Part shown: in pieces, positions 56,201 through 63,878 of the stretch
Layout: every line of letters starts with the position of its first letter
Position numbering within the stretch: the first letter of the stretch is position 1
Origin: Nocardioides sp.
Lineage (GTDB): Bacteria; Actinomycetota; Actinomycetes; Propionibacteriales; Nocardioidaceae
Direction of reading: 5' to 3'
Assembly: GCF_004803405.1 (NCBI RefSeq)
Contig: NZ_SSXI01000197.1
Span: 1 to 64,000 of the forward strand
DNA: 64,000 nt
The notes under the pieces: generated by a model
The model's input: the letters and a program-made list of their open reading frames with translations, nothing else
The model's database searches: none
What the model was told of the DNA's origin: nothing
Made by a program: the position numbers and the translations under genes

Positions 56201-57677
56201 GGGCCTCCGGTCGGTTGACGGAGCCGTCGGCGGCCAGCACCTCCGGCGCGGAGGACGACCACGCCACGTCGACGCCGTCGACCTGGCCCTTCAGGACGAT
56301 GTCGTGCACCACCTCGCTGATCGCGACGTCGTATGCGGCCGATACCCGGGCGACATCGGCGGCGGGGTCGTCGGCGAGGACGGTGACGGTGAACTGGCGG
56401 GTGACCTGCTTACCGCCCTTGCTGAGGACTGCGGTCAGGGTGACCTGGACGTCGTCGCCGCTCGGACGGGTGACCGTCCCGTCCGGATCCACGACCGCCG
56501 GAGCCGAGCTGGTCCAGCGGACCTGTGACCCGCTGGACCCGACGGTCGGGAGCGAGAGGTCGGACGCCGTCTCCTCCGGGACACTGAGCGCCGCGGCATC
56601 CGAGGCGACCTGCTCGTAGGCGTACTGGGCGGCGACCGTGGCGTCGCTGAGGCCCTTGGTGTAGACGCGGACGTCACGCACGCCGCCCTTGTAGAAGGCG
56701 TCGGGATAGGAGGAGCGCCCGATGTAGCCGGCCAGGTTGCTGCCGAAGCTGCTCAACGGGGTGCTGTGGGAGACGGACCCGACCTTGGCGCCGTTGTAGT
56801 AGCCCGTGATCTTGGTCGGCTCGATGACCGTCGTGAAGAGACTCCACACACCGGCCGCCGTGATCGGGCCGGCGATGCCGCGGCTCGCCGTGGTGGGCGA
56901 GATGCCGGTCTCGGTGCCCCAGGGTGCCGTGGAGCTGACGGTCCCCGTGGTCATGACGGTCTTCAGGCGGCCGCCGGGGTTCCTGGGGTTGAGCAACCAG
57001 TAGCGCGAGGGCGGGTTCTGGGTGGTCCCGAAGAACATCGCGGCGTAGTTGCCGGCGGCGGTCTCGTTCTTGAGCCAGGCCGAGATCGTGACCGTGTCCT
57101 GGCCGTTCAGCAGGCCGGTCGGCAGTTCGACGTACGCCGCTCCGGAGCCGTTCGCTCCGCCCGGCAGGTTCAGCGACTCACCCGACACCGTGGCACCCGC
57201 ACCCCGAATGGTGGCGGCGTGACCGTTGCCCGACACGTCGGGGACCGTGCTTCCGGCCGCCGTGGCGACGCCGGAGAACTGCCACGAGGCGAGCAGGTCC
57301 AGGTCGACGGTGACCGCGTCGGAGGGCGCAGAGGTCGTGGCGCCGTCGGCTCCGAGTGCCGTGACGGTCGCGGTGTACGTGCCGTCGTCGAGGCCCGCGA
57401 AGGTGTGCGTCAGGACCCCGGGAGCCACTTCGTACGACGCGACGACCGACTCCCCGGCGCGCAGCTCGACGAGGTAGCCGGTGACCGGGTCGCCGGCGGG
57501 AGCCGTCCACGTCACCGACACCGACTCACCGTCGGTGGTGACCCCCGGCTCGGCCGGTGCCTCAGGCGCCGCCGAGGCCGAGGTCGGGCTGACCAGACCG
57601 ACGAGCAGGAGGGCGAGGACTGTCATCGCCACCAGGAGCGGAGCGAGACCGGCTCGTCGGGATGCGGGGATCGTCAT
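50271..57677 (-). CDS. giant secreted two-catalytic-domain GH43 protein
   Basis: This 2468-residue protein has a signal peptide (about 1-37). The module order is FN3 (40-125), LamG (127-350), Ig-like domains (355-520), a degenerate propeller (525-700), a Big_4-type domain (712-775) and GH43 no. 1 (about 780-1090). The order then repeats: FN3 (1115-1205), LamG (1210-1425), Ig-like (1430-1595), degenerate propeller (1598-1790), Big_4-type (1805-1868) and GH43 no. 2 (about 1876-2185). Three Ig-like domains follow (2205-2468). Both GH43 domains keep the catalytic triad: Asp783/Asp911/Glu973 and Asp1880/Asp2005/Glu2074. The repeat period is about 1097 residues. Arabinan or arabinoxylan is the likely substrate. 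A LacI-type operator overlaps the promoter. Confidence 0.85.
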   Translation of the reverse strand: MTIPASRRAGLAPLLVAMTVLALLLVGLVSPTSASAAPEAPAEPGVTTDGESVSVTWTAPAGDPVTGYLVELRAGESVVASYEVAPGVLTHTFAGLDDGTYTATVTALGADGATTSAPSDAVTVDLDLLASWQFSGVATAAGSTVPDVSGNGHAATIRGAGATVSGESLNLPGGANGSGAAYVELPTGLLNGQDTVTISAWLKNETAAGNYAAMFFGTTQNPPSRYWLLNPRNPGGRLKTVMTTGTVSSTAPWGTETGISPTTASRGIAGPITAAGVWSLFTTVIEPTKITGYYNGAKVGSVSHSTPLSSFGSNLAGYIGRSSYPDAFYKGGVRDVRVYTKGLSDATVAAQYAYEQVASDAAALSVPEETASDLSLPTVGSSGSQVRWTSSAPAVVDPDGTVTRPSGDDVQVTLTAVLSKGGKQVTRQFTVTVLADDPAADVARVSAAYDVAISEVVHDIVLKGQVDGVDVAWSSSAPEVLAADGSVNRPEARTPVTLTATFSRDGHSATRAFDLHVLPADAGRIGTYIQSGNTNRTDAIHLAHTDGASTSYTALHNGRPVRYPDSFTQKLGSPTPFRKPDGSFGVVATSDSNSSTVFVYDSADLATFTNQRLVSFNSQGLNARSVHVAYDNGIAAYRLTFVALGDGKTYQVRTANFSTFSAPVEVDPLPAPAVGTFPAGALEASSIGVTASELASVRRAYTRMRATGVRPVEDVTVPVGGSLKLPKGASVTYSNGGADIVQPVTWDPADVAAVDTDTPGEYVVRGTVGRTSYPEKLAHQRADPDLTKGDDGNYYLTASYPQVGSNPEGYDRVVLRRASTIDGLTDAPEVVLWDEENSALQRYVWAPELAKINGGWYILFTASRSSNVFDIRPMMLRHTGGDLMNPANWVEVGAMLPKAGDSLAFASFSLDMTSFEHEGRYYVIWAQAAPSSALLMAEIDPANPRQLISNARIIAYPDLAWEGNTSTNQQIDEGAAVIKRGDRFYVTYSGATVDDKYAVGLLTADANADLLDPSSWKKTNHPLLSTADLPAGQTGPGHNSFSVDELGNPVIAYHSRTTADTTDGGLTDPSRHARVRTVHFDATGAPVLNLTAEEELPAERDVTVTVHVQAEPVEPPGAPGAPVVSQRSSAGALVTWTAPEDDGGADIAGYRVRVLKDDEQVTEMEVTGTSASVTGLQPGTTYTVTVAARNSAGYGPATAPVQLTTTMVPAPDIHYPLATNLEETVGDQDARAVGSVSFTDGALALPGGANSSTNYVALPDNLVSGLGEDLTVSVWVKSDSPARNGAALSFGTPPVNNLPTNYWLLNPTAPNGNARSVITNSVNATQPWTTEVQVSGPNTTGKRGTWVNYTTVFTSGTLTSYVDGVKVGTVAKTRTFAQFAATDTLLGYLGRSGYTADQAFKGAFRELTIHREALSDAQVQDVAADDAFVLASARERLSLGDTSAVATDLTLPATMGDEVSVSWATSDASVVTAEGAVTVAADSGSAVLTATLTRDGRSVTKDFTITVPARADVVTALADLLVLPTVLASGDTLPSVDVDGVTTAWSTTSAGLTVSDRKLTSTERVTGTVTASISAPDADTITKSFQVTVLPADQARFVLGYTRTPLATQTYGPNVAHSLHLALGPDRDGVAALNENYGIGFAKAVPTATAEVNQIRTLVDPFIFRLADGGYGVVATRTLSGGTPDDSAASNMLLFSSPDLRDFTEVGLVEVDPEGRGVRRPSVHWDSAADRYVVAWTTASGTPMISTAEDVTDPASYSDPRGGQVVTTTAQATTTAAGAVPANTIVVDPATAAALRVRFGRIKNTDVEVDPVSVPLDGELDLGDVDAELTYDDGSAASRKIDWDEASLDAVDTSKPGTYTVTGTVRQTDHMFPFIAGRADPAVIRWQGRFLFIATNEAGQSTLLLRSADTLNGLRSAPDRTILTQSSSLPGPLWAPEFQVVDGKLYLFFASGVERLCWCNVQAHVMELVGDDPTDATDWGAPRLVLKEDGTRLQLDAAHPGISLDMTYFEDERDGETISYVAWSQRYIAGGVTGDAQLWIATVDPENPARLTSEPVMFASPDLGWDHNTTPVVEAPYVVHHDGKVYLTYSGSATDNTYAVGLLTAESGTDLLDAGTWTKTSYPLLKSDTATGQLGPGHSMFATDADGNLVLVYHARNNGGSRDAAIRRVHWAADGMPILDMSKDEEVAPANRAVSTTVTVTESSEADTTAPEVTVAIEPADPGPSGWYRGEVSVSATATDDSGSADLEFRLADGPWTGYDGAVAMPEGVTDVDFRAMDQAGNTSEPVSRTIRRDSTAPVATASTTPARPDGRAGWFTSRPLRLTVTGTDDDGSGVAVAEVRLGSGAWRPATAPVTLPVGTTTVRYRVTDTAGNPSAVRSTTVRLDPAAPVLNVSRARNGTRRVTVTASARDRVSGLAIVQYSVDGKAWRRYSGKVVVSTPGRHVVRVRAGDRAGNQTTKKVVVVVRRR

Positions 57678-57745
57678 GGGTCAGCAGGCTCCTCGGAGTG
57701 ACGGACGACCGGCCACAGGGGTGTGACAGCCGACACAGTGGGCTA

Positions 57746-57774
57746 TTGTTAGCGCTCTCATTGGGTGCGGTCAA
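57746..57774 (-). promoter_or_regulatory. promoter of the giant GH43 gene
   Basis: Minus strand: -35 box TTGACC (57769-57774), 17-base spacer, -10 box TAACAA (57746-57751). The start of transcription would be near 57739, giving a leader of about 60 bases. Confidence 0.6.
57747..57760. promoter_or_regulatory. LacI-family operator over the GH43 promoter
   Basis: TGTTAGCGCTCTCA resembles the LacI/GalR-family consensus TGTTAGCGCTAACA (central CG, five of seven pairs symmetric) and overlaps the -10 box, so it should block the promoter. The regulator is not encoded in the window. Confidence 0.6.
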
Positions 57775-57879
57775 GCGCCGGTCTCGCTGTCGGCCTTTGC
57801 GCCGCGCCAACACGGAAAGCGCCGTCTCAGCGCGCGAATTTGCCGACTGAGGCATGCTCCGCCCACACAGACGCCGGAT

Positions 57880-57893
57880 TGTTAACGTTCACA
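57880..57893. promoter_or_regulatory. second LacI-family operator in the divergent spacer
   Basis: TGTTAACGTTCACA has six of seven symmetric pairs around CG. It lies 133 bases from the first site, so it could act on the 58054 gene or as an auxiliary operator for looping. Confidence 0.5.
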
Positions 57894-57984
57894 TCCTGGC
57901 ATGCGACTGGCTCCTGCCCAGTACGTTCCGACGGCGCCTGGCAGCGACTGGGTTGTCAGGCAATCCGGCCCAGGCCATTGCGCA

Positions 57985-58050
57985 CCCGCGTCTGCGCGGG
58001 ATACCAAGGGGGTCGCCCCGCGACCCGGGGCAGCTACCTATCGGGAGGTA
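57985..58050 (+). ncRNA. structured 5' leader upstream of the LVIVD-type protein gene
   Basis: Three consecutive perfect hairpins lie within 66 bases: CCCGCG-TCTG-CGCGGG (57985-58000), GGGTCGC-CCC-GCGACCC (58010-58026) and TACCT-N6-AGGTA (58035-58050). The third ties up the ribosome site GGGAGGTA, which ends three bases before the ATG at 58054. Translational control by this leader is plausible. It matches no riboswitch class that I can identify from sequence. Confidence 0.45.
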
Positions 58051-58053
58051 TTC

Positions 58054-59394
58054 ATGCGCAAGCGCACGCTTGTCGCGACCGCGGTCGGTGCGGTCGTCGG
58101 CGTTCTCGGGATCGGAGCGCTCACGGCGCCCGGCGAGGCGCACCCCAACCACGACGGTTCCGGGAAGGAGGCCGGATTCGACCTCGTCACCGAGTCGCCC
58201 AGCCCGGGCGGCGTACCCATGGAGCGGATGTCCGACATCCGCTGCGAGGACCAGATGGCCGGGATCTTCCCGTGCCACAAGACCGACCTCAAGTCCTTCA
58301 TCCCGCTCACCGAGTTCGACTCGGTATGGGCCAACGACGTGTGGGGATGGACCGATCCCCAGACCGGTCGGGAGTACGCACTCGTCGGCCTGTTCGAGGG
58401 CACCGGCTTCGTTGACATCACCGACGCGTCCGACCCGGTCGTGCTGGGCGTCCTTCCCACGCACACCCGTGTTCGCAGCGGCGGGATCTGGCGCGACATC
58501 AAGGTCTACCGCGACCACGCCTACATCGTCAGCGAGAACGCCGGCCACGGCATGCAGGTCTTCGACCTGACCCGCCTGCGCGGGGCAACGGAGAAGCAGG
58601 CGTGGACCGAGGACGGATGGCTCGGCGGCTTCGGCCAGGCGCACAACCTCGCCATCAACGAGGACAGCGGCATGGCCTACGTCGTCGGCTCGACCCGCGG
58701 TGTGACCGCATGCGGCGCGCCCGGCAACGGCGGTCCGATCATCGTCGACCTCTCGGTGCCGGACGCTCCCGCGGTCGCGGGTTGCTACCTCGGCGACGGC
58801 TACACCCACGACGTCCACTGCGTGACCTACCACGGCCCGGACACCGCCTACACCGGCCGCGAGATCTGCTCGGCGTCCAACGAGGACACCGTCACCGTGC
58901 TGGACGCCACCGACCCGACCGACGTGAAGCAGCTGGCCCGGGTCCCGTACGAGACCTCGTCGTACACCCACCAGGGCTGGTTCACCGAGGACCACAGCCA
59001 CTTCCTGATGGGTGACGAGCTCGACGAGCTCAGGGGGACCGTCGAGGAGACGACGACCTACGTCTTCGACATGACCGACCTCGACGCACCCGAGCTGATC
59101 GGCACCGGCAGCAGCGGACTGGACTCGATCGACCACAACATCTTCATCAAGGACGGCATCGCCTACGAGTCCAACTACACCTCGGGCCTGCGGATGTTCG
59201 ACCTGCACAAGGTCGCCGACGGGCGGCTCAAGCAGGTCGGCTGGTTCGACGGCCATCCGGCCGACGACGAGACCAAGTTCGCCGGCACCTGGAGCAACTA
59301 TCCCTACTTCGAGTCCGGGAACGTGGTGTTCACCGGCGTCGAGGAGGGCCTGTTCGTGGTGCGCCCGAGGGTGGACGCGCGCGGACCGAGCTGA
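58054..59394 (+). CDS. secreted choice-of-anchor B family protein (LVIVD-type propeller)
   Basis: This 446-residue protein has a Sec signal peptide (about 1-28) and a beta-propeller body of LVIVD-like repeats. Repeats read ALVGLFEGTGFVDITDASDP, IKVYRDHAYIVSENAGHGMQVFDL (split by the repeat boundary), VTVLDATDPTDVKQLARVPY, TTYVFDMTDLDAPELIGTGS and ESNYTSGLRMFDLHKVADGR. The choice-of-anchor B family is extracellular and of unknown function. The ATG at 58054 has the ribosome site GGGAGGTA; the upstream frame extension overlaps the leader and is not supported. No anchor is visible at the C-terminus. Confidence 0.82.
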   Translation: MRKRTLVATAVGAVVGVLGIGALTAPGEAHPNHDGSGKEAGFDLVTESPSPGGVPMERMSDIRCEDQMAGIFPCHKTDLKSFIPLTEFDSVWANDVWGWTDPQTGREYALVGLFEGTGFVDITDASDPVVLGVLPTHTRVRSGGIWRDIKVYRDHAYIVSENAGHGMQVFDLTRLRGATEKQAWTEDGWLGGFGQAHNLAINEDSGMAYVVGSTRGVTACGAPGNGGPIIVDLSVPDAPAVAGCYLGDGYTHDVHCVTYHGPDTAYTGREICSASNEDTVTVLDATDPTDVKQLARVPYETSSYTHQGWFTEDHSHFLMGDELDELRGTVEETTTYVFDMTDLDAPELIGTGSSGLDSIDHNIFIKDGIAYESNYTSGLRMFDLHKVADGRLKQVGWFDGHPADDETKFAGTWSNYPYFESGNVVFTGVEEGLFVVRPRVDARGPS

Positions 59395-59417
59395 CACCCG
59401 GACACCGCCACCGGATC

Positions 59418-59452
59418 GGCCCGACCCGTCGTCTCCCACGGCGGGTCGGGCC
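59418..59452 (+). terminator. strong hairpin after the LVIVD-type gene
   Basis: An 11-bp perfect stem, GGCCCGACCCG (59418-59428) with CGGGTCGGGCC (59442-59452), encloses a 13-base loop, 24 bases after the stop codon. There is no T tract, as in many actinobacterial terminators. Confidence 0.7.
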
Positions 59453-59507
59453 GGACCGGCCCGGCCTGTCGTCTCGCGTCCTCGGCGCGGGACGCTAGGT
59501 TGCACCG

Positions 59508-60377
59508 ATGGAGTGGTTGCTGCGAGCGGTCGGCGCGCTCGTCGTGGTGATCGTGCTGCGGGACATCTTCCACACCCTGTGGCATCCGCAGGGCATGGGC
59601 TCATTGGCACGAGGAGCGATCAGGGTGGTCTGGCGCGGGCGGCGCCTGATCGGCCGTCGTCGCCGCGAGCTGATCGGGCCACTGGGAATGCTGCTGGCGG
59701 TCGGTCTCTGGACGGCCCTGACGATCAGCGGATGGGCCCTGATCTACCTGCCCTCGATGTCCGAGGGGTTCAACTTCGAGGAGTCCCTGCGCCCCGACCA
59801 GTCCTCGGAGGCCGTCAAGGCGGTGTACTTCTCGATGGTGACGGCGTCGACGCTGGGGTTCGGCGACATCACCCCGGCGAGCAGCGAGCTGCGGCTGCTG
59901 GCACCGGTCCAGGCGTTCATCGGCTTCGTCCTGCTGACCGCCGCCATCTCGTGGATCCTGCAGATCTATCCGGCGCTCGGACGACGACGAACCGCCGCGG
60001 TGCACCTGCACGCCCTCGCCGCCGACGACACTGCTGACCTCGTTCGCAACGGCGACACCGGCATCGCCAGCAGCATCCTCCACGCGGTGAGCCGGGATCT
60101 GGCTGGGGTGGCGGTGGACATGGCGCAGTATGCCGAGAGCTACTACTTCGTCGAGGACGACGAAGCCACCTCGTTGGCGTCGAACCTGCCCTATGCACTG
60201 ACCCTCGTCGAAGCCGGCACCGGATCAGCGTCGCGCGAGGTCCGCAGTGCTGCACGGGTCCTGCGCTCCTGCCTCCAGCAGGTGACCGACCGGGTGGCCC
60301 TCAGCCACCTGGGCGTCGACGGGTCCGTCGAGGAGATTCTGCACGCCTTCGCCGAGGACCACCGCGGACCGGCCTGA
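59508..60377 (+). CDS. two-TM potassium-channel-like membrane protein
   Basis: This 289-residue protein has N-terminal helices (about 5-20 and 57-82), then a pore loop with the filter-like sequence TLGFGDI (in YFSMVTASTLGFGDITPASS), and a further helix (about 130-155). A helical cytoplasmic C-terminal region of about 130 residues follows; it has no RCK/Rossmann motif. The TLGFGD filter resembles the K+-channel TVGYGD sequence with Leu for Val and Phe for Tyr, a form seen in many bacterial channel homologues. Function as a potassium channel is therefore likely but not certain. The gene converges on jetC with 33 bases between. Confidence 0.78.
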   Translation: MEWLLRAVGALVVVIVLRDIFHTLWHPQGMGSLARGAIRVVWRGRRLIGRRRRELIGPLGMLLAVGLWTALTISGWALIYLPSMSEGFNFEESLRPDQSSEAVKAVYFSMVTASTLGFGDITPASSELRLLAPVQAFIGFVLLTAAISWILQIYPALGRRRTAAVHLHALAADDTADLVRNGDTGIASSILHAVSRDLAGVAVDMAQYAESYYFVEDDEATSLASNLPYALTLVEAGTGSASREVRSAARVLRSCLQQVTDRVALSHLGVDGSVEEILHAFAEDHRGPA

Positions 60378-60410
60378 CCAGCCTCCTGCGGACACCGGCA
60401 GCGGCGCCTC

Positions 60411-63400
60411 TCAGGCGTCGACCACCCGGTCCGCGTCGATGATCGGCGTGATCCACGACTGATGGGTCGTGCTGTTCTTCGTGATCGCCAGCAGCTCGTC
60501 CATGTGCGGCTCGAGGCCGGTCACCTTGTCGAGCGGCACACCGATGATCAGCTGGAAGCCCAGGCCCCGCCACGCCTGCACGGCCCGGCCGGCGAACTCG
60601 GAGTCGGCCTTCACGAAGCCCTCGTCGAGGAACACCGGCGCGAACCGCGGCCGGGAGCGCATCTCGTCGCCGAGCCGGAACCGCAGCGCGGAGCCGACGA
60701 TGAAGGCGACCAGCTCCTGGCTCTCGCCTCCGCTCTTCTCCCCGAGGGTGCGGTACGTCGCCCGCAGCTCCCCGGTCAGCGAGTCGTAGCGCTCGGCGCT
60801 GATCTCGACGTGACGGCGGACGTCGAGCAACCGGTCACGGTCGGTCGGGGCGCCGTCGCCCCCTTGCGCCGGCCTGCGCAGCTGCTCCATGAAACGGCTC
60901 AGCTCGGCGAACCGCCGCTCCAGGTCCGCCTCCCCCAGCTCGGTCGGGGTGCCCGCCGACAGTGCGCGCAGGTCCTTCATGAACACCTGGACGTGCGCGG
61001 GAGACAGTCGCCGGAGCCGGATGCGCAGCCGGTCGCCGGCACCGCCGAACTCGAGCCGTCGCAGGATCGCGTTGATCGGCTCCAGCCGGTCCTCGATCTC
61101 CTCGACCGAGGCGGCCATCGCGCCGACCAGCGGCACCAGGTCCTGGCCGCTCCACTCGGTCAGTCGGCGTCGCCACTCCGAGCGCCGCTCCGCCAGCCCC
61201 TTGCCGCGGATCTCGTCGAGGATCCGCGCGTAGTCGGCGTACGAGTCCGGTGTCGCACCGAGGTTCGGCGAGTCCCACTGGAACTTGTAGTGCCGGAAGA
61301 TCAGCGCCAGCTCGTCGTCGACCCGCTTGATCTCCGCCTCGGCATCGGCGACGGCGGTCCTCAGCCGCTCCCCCAGCCGGTGGGAGTTCTCGGTGAAGCG
61401 GTCGAGGTCGTCGGGGTCCGCGGGAGCCACCGCCGCCGCGAGCTCGGCGGTCAGCGCGGCGTCCTGCTCGTCGGTGAGCACCACCGTGCCGCTGCGCTCC
61501 ATCGCCTCGAGCCGGTCCTTGACCAGGTCCTCGTCGTCGACCAGCGAGCCGTGTGCGTCGTTGAGCTCGCGCTGCCGCTGCTCGAGCCCGAACCGCCTGC
61601 GGCGGGCCTGCTCGAGCTGCTCGGCCAGCTTCTCGATCTGGGACTGCAGCACCTGAAGCTGGTCGTCGGAGGCCAGGATCTCGGCTCGGCGCCGCTCCAG
61701 CTCGGCGATCCGCCGCTCACTGCCCTCCACGTCGAGGTCGTCGAAGCGGGCGACCGCGACGGCGTCGTACGACGCCCGCTGCTGCTCCAGCACGCTGGTC
61801 TGCCGGTCCAGCTCGGCCACCTCGGCGCCGATCGCAGCCAGTTCCGCCTCGAGCGTGGTCAGCTCCTGGTCGAGCTCGGCGATGGCGTCCTCGTTGGAGA
61901 AGCCGATGATGTTGCGGGTGTCGCTGCGACCATGGGCACCGCGGCGACCGTTGCGGGTCTGCCCCGCGAGGGTCACCCGGAACCCGCCACCTGCCAGGCC
62001 GTCGGCAGTCTCCACGCACAGCGCGTTGCGGGACGGCTCCGCCACGTGCGCCTGCACCCAGCCGGAGAACGGCGAGTCCTTGTACGCCAGCTTGCCGGCG
62101 ATCCGCTCCGGGTCGGCCGGGCCGAGGTCGGGTAGGTCGAGCTCGACGCCCTCGAAGGTCAGCCGGCCCCGTAGCCGCAGCCCGTCGATGGCGGCGGAGA
62201 ACTCGTCCAGCCGGTCGAGCGGGACGAGCATCAGTCGGGCGGTGCCGCCCAGCACGGTCTCGATCGCCGTGCGCCATCGCGCCTCCTCGGGCGCGACGTC
62301 GATCAGCTCCGCCACGAACGGCAGCTCCGTCACGGTCAGCCCACTGGCCTGCGCGACCTCCGCCCGCAGCTCGTGCATCCGCGCCGGCACCCGGCCGGCG
62401 CGGCTCTCCAGCGACGTGCGCTCGGCGCGGAGCTCGCTCTGCCGCTGGTGGAGCGGGAAGCTGCGCCGCAGGACCCCGTCGCGGTCCCGCTTGATCCGCT
62501 CCTGCTCGCGCTGCCAGCCGGCGAGCCACTGGCGCGCGTGCAGCTGCAGCACCGCGAACGCCTCGGAGGACATCAGCGCCGCCTCGACGTCGGGTGCGTG
62601 CGCGTCGCTGACGTCGATCAACGGCAGCAGCCGCTCCTGGAGGACGGCCCGCCTGCCCAGCCGGTCCTCGCGGACCACCTGCTCCTGCTCGAGCGAGAGA
62701 CCGAGCGACTGCAGGGTCGACCCACCGGCCGCGCGGTGCGCCTCCTTCGCCGCCTCGAGGTCGCCCAGGAGCGCCCCCTCGACGGAGGCGGTCGCGGCGA
62801 GCTCGCCCGCGGTCGTCGTACGCGCCTCGCGGTTGGCGACCACCGCGGCCTCGACGAGCCGCAGGTGGGTGCGCAGCAGCCACCTGCGAAGCGGAGTGTC
62901 GCCGGAGAGCGTCACCCCGTAGGAGTCGAGCTCCGCCAGTCTCCTGGTCGCGACGAGCTTGCGCTCCTGGAGGTCCGTGATCGGCTCGAGCAGCTCGAGC
63001 TTCTGCTCCTCGGTGCGCATCGCGGAGTAGGCCGCGTCGAGATCGTCGAAGTGCTCGATGGCACGGTCTGCCGCGGCGTACGTGGCGGGCCGCTCGAGCA
63101 CCATGTCCTTGTAGAGCTCGTCGACGCTGCGCACCTGGTTGCCGGCCTGGATCCGGGCCAGCAGCCGCAGCGCCTTCGCTCCGTCGCCGTTGGCGCCGAT
63201 GCCGAGCCGGGCGTGCAGCACCGCGGAGTACTCCGCGTAGGTGCGGTGCACGCGGATGCCCGGGAAGAGCTTCTTCAACGTGTTGGCGTGGAAGCGCTCG
63301 GGCACGGCGACCTCGAGCGTCTCCAGCGACAGCGACCCCTCGTAGGTGGCGAGCTGCATCTGGACGTCGCCGGAGCGGGACGCGCGGCGCGGCACGTAGT

Positions 63401-63878
63401 AGGTCCGCAGCGCGGTGAACCGACCGCCCTGGTCGTTGACGAAGGTCATCGCCACCGCGCCCCAGGTGTCGGAGCCCTTGCCCCTGAGCAGCTTCTCCAC
63501 GGGGCGCCCGGTCAACGGGTCGTCGATCACGTCGACCGCACCACGCAGGTAGGAGAGCAGGTTGCGCTGGCCGACGCCGCGGGCGCGACCGGCGACCGCG
63601 TCGTTGGAGGCGCCGTTGAACTTGGTGTCCGACGGCATCATCAGCGCGGTGTAGGCGTCGAGGATCGTGCTCTTCCCGACGCCCGAGGCGCCGGAGATCA
63701 TGGTGGCGTCGCCGCGCAGCGGGACGGTGGTCCGGCCGCTGAAGCCGCCCCAGTTGACCAGCTGGAGGAGCGCGGCGCGCCACTGCATGGTGTCGTCGGC
63801 CGGGGTCGCGACGGACTGCTGCTCGAAGAGGCCGTCGGCCTTCTCGTTCTCGAGCTGCTCGACCTCGTCGATGCTCAT
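60411..63878 (-). CDS. jetC: JetC/MksB-type SMC-like ATPase of a Wadjet/MksBEF system
   Basis: This 1155-residue SMC-like protein has a split ATPase head and long coiled coils. Walker A GASGVGKS (residues 63-70) opens the N-terminal head, after LVNWGGFSGRTTVPLRG. Coiled coils run over about 235-470 and 640-900, with a small hinge-like region between. The C-terminal head has signature SGGESQ (1049-1054) and Walker B FAPVFLDEGF (1079-1088). The layout fits JetC (also called MksB/EptC), the motor of the Wadjet plasmid-defence condensin. Start ATG 63878 overlaps jetB by four bases. Downstream, where jetD usually lies, there is instead a convergent channel gene. Confidence 0.85.
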   Translation of the reverse strand: MSIDEVEQLENEKADGLFEQQSVATPADDTMQWRAALLQLVNWGGFSGRTTVPLRGDATMISGASGVGKSTILDAYTALMMPSDTKFNGASNDAVAGRARGVGQRNLLSYLRGAVDVIDDPLTGRPVEKLLRGKGSDTWGAVAMTFVNDQGGRFTALRTYYVPRRASRSGDVQMQLATYEGSLSLETLEVAVPERFHANTLKKLFPGIRVHRTYAEYSAVLHARLGIGANGDGAKALRLLARIQAGNQVRSVDELYKDMVLERPATYAAADRAIEHFDDLDAAYSAMRTEEQKLELLEPITDLQERKLVATRRLAELDSYGVTLSGDTPLRRWLLRTHLRLVEAAVVANREARTTTAGELAATASVEGALLGDLEAAKEAHRAAGGSTLQSLGLSLEQEQVVREDRLGRRAVLQERLLPLIDVSDAHAPDVEAALMSSEAFAVLQLHARQWLAGWQREQERIKRDRDGVLRRSFPLHQRQSELRAERTSLESRAGRVPARMHELRAEVAQASGLTVTELPFVAELIDVAPEEARWRTAIETVLGGTARLMLVPLDRLDEFSAAIDGLRLRGRLTFEGVELDLPDLGPADPERIAGKLAYKDSPFSGWVQAHVAEPSRNALCVETADGLAGGGFRVTLAGQTRNGRRGAHGRSDTRNIIGFSNEDAIAELDQELTTLEAELAAIGAEVAELDRQTSVLEQQRASYDAVAVARFDDLDVEGSERRIAELERRRAEILASDDQLQVLQSQIEKLAEQLEQARRRRFGLEQRQRELNDAHGSLVDDEDLVKDRLEAMERSGTVVLTDEQDAALTAELAAAVAPADPDDLDRFTENSHRLGERLRTAVADAEAEIKRVDDELALIFRHYKFQWDSPNLGATPDSYADYARILDEIRGKGLAERRSEWRRRLTEWSGQDLVPLVGAMAASVEEIEDRLEPINAILRRLEFGGAGDRLRIRLRRLSPAHVQVFMKDLRALSAGTPTELGEADLERRFAELSRFMEQLRRPAQGGDGAPTDRDRLLDVRRHVEISAERYDSLTGELRATYRTLGEKSGGESQELVAFIVGSALRFRLGDEMRSRPRFAPVFLDEGFVKADSEFAGRAVQAWRGLGFQLIIGVPLDKVTGLEPHMDELLAITKNSTTHQSWITPIIDADRVVDA

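Noticed and set aside
57955..58053. c-di-AMP (ydaO-type) or other known riboswitch
   Set aside because: Only a short CAGCTACCT-like stretch resembles ydaO; the other conserved blocks are missing. Left as an unclassified structured leader.
60411..63878. SbcC or housekeeping Smc
   Set aside because: The overlapping DUF4194-like partner and the head sequence fit JetC/MksB; there is no SbcD gene or Smc-type hinge motif.
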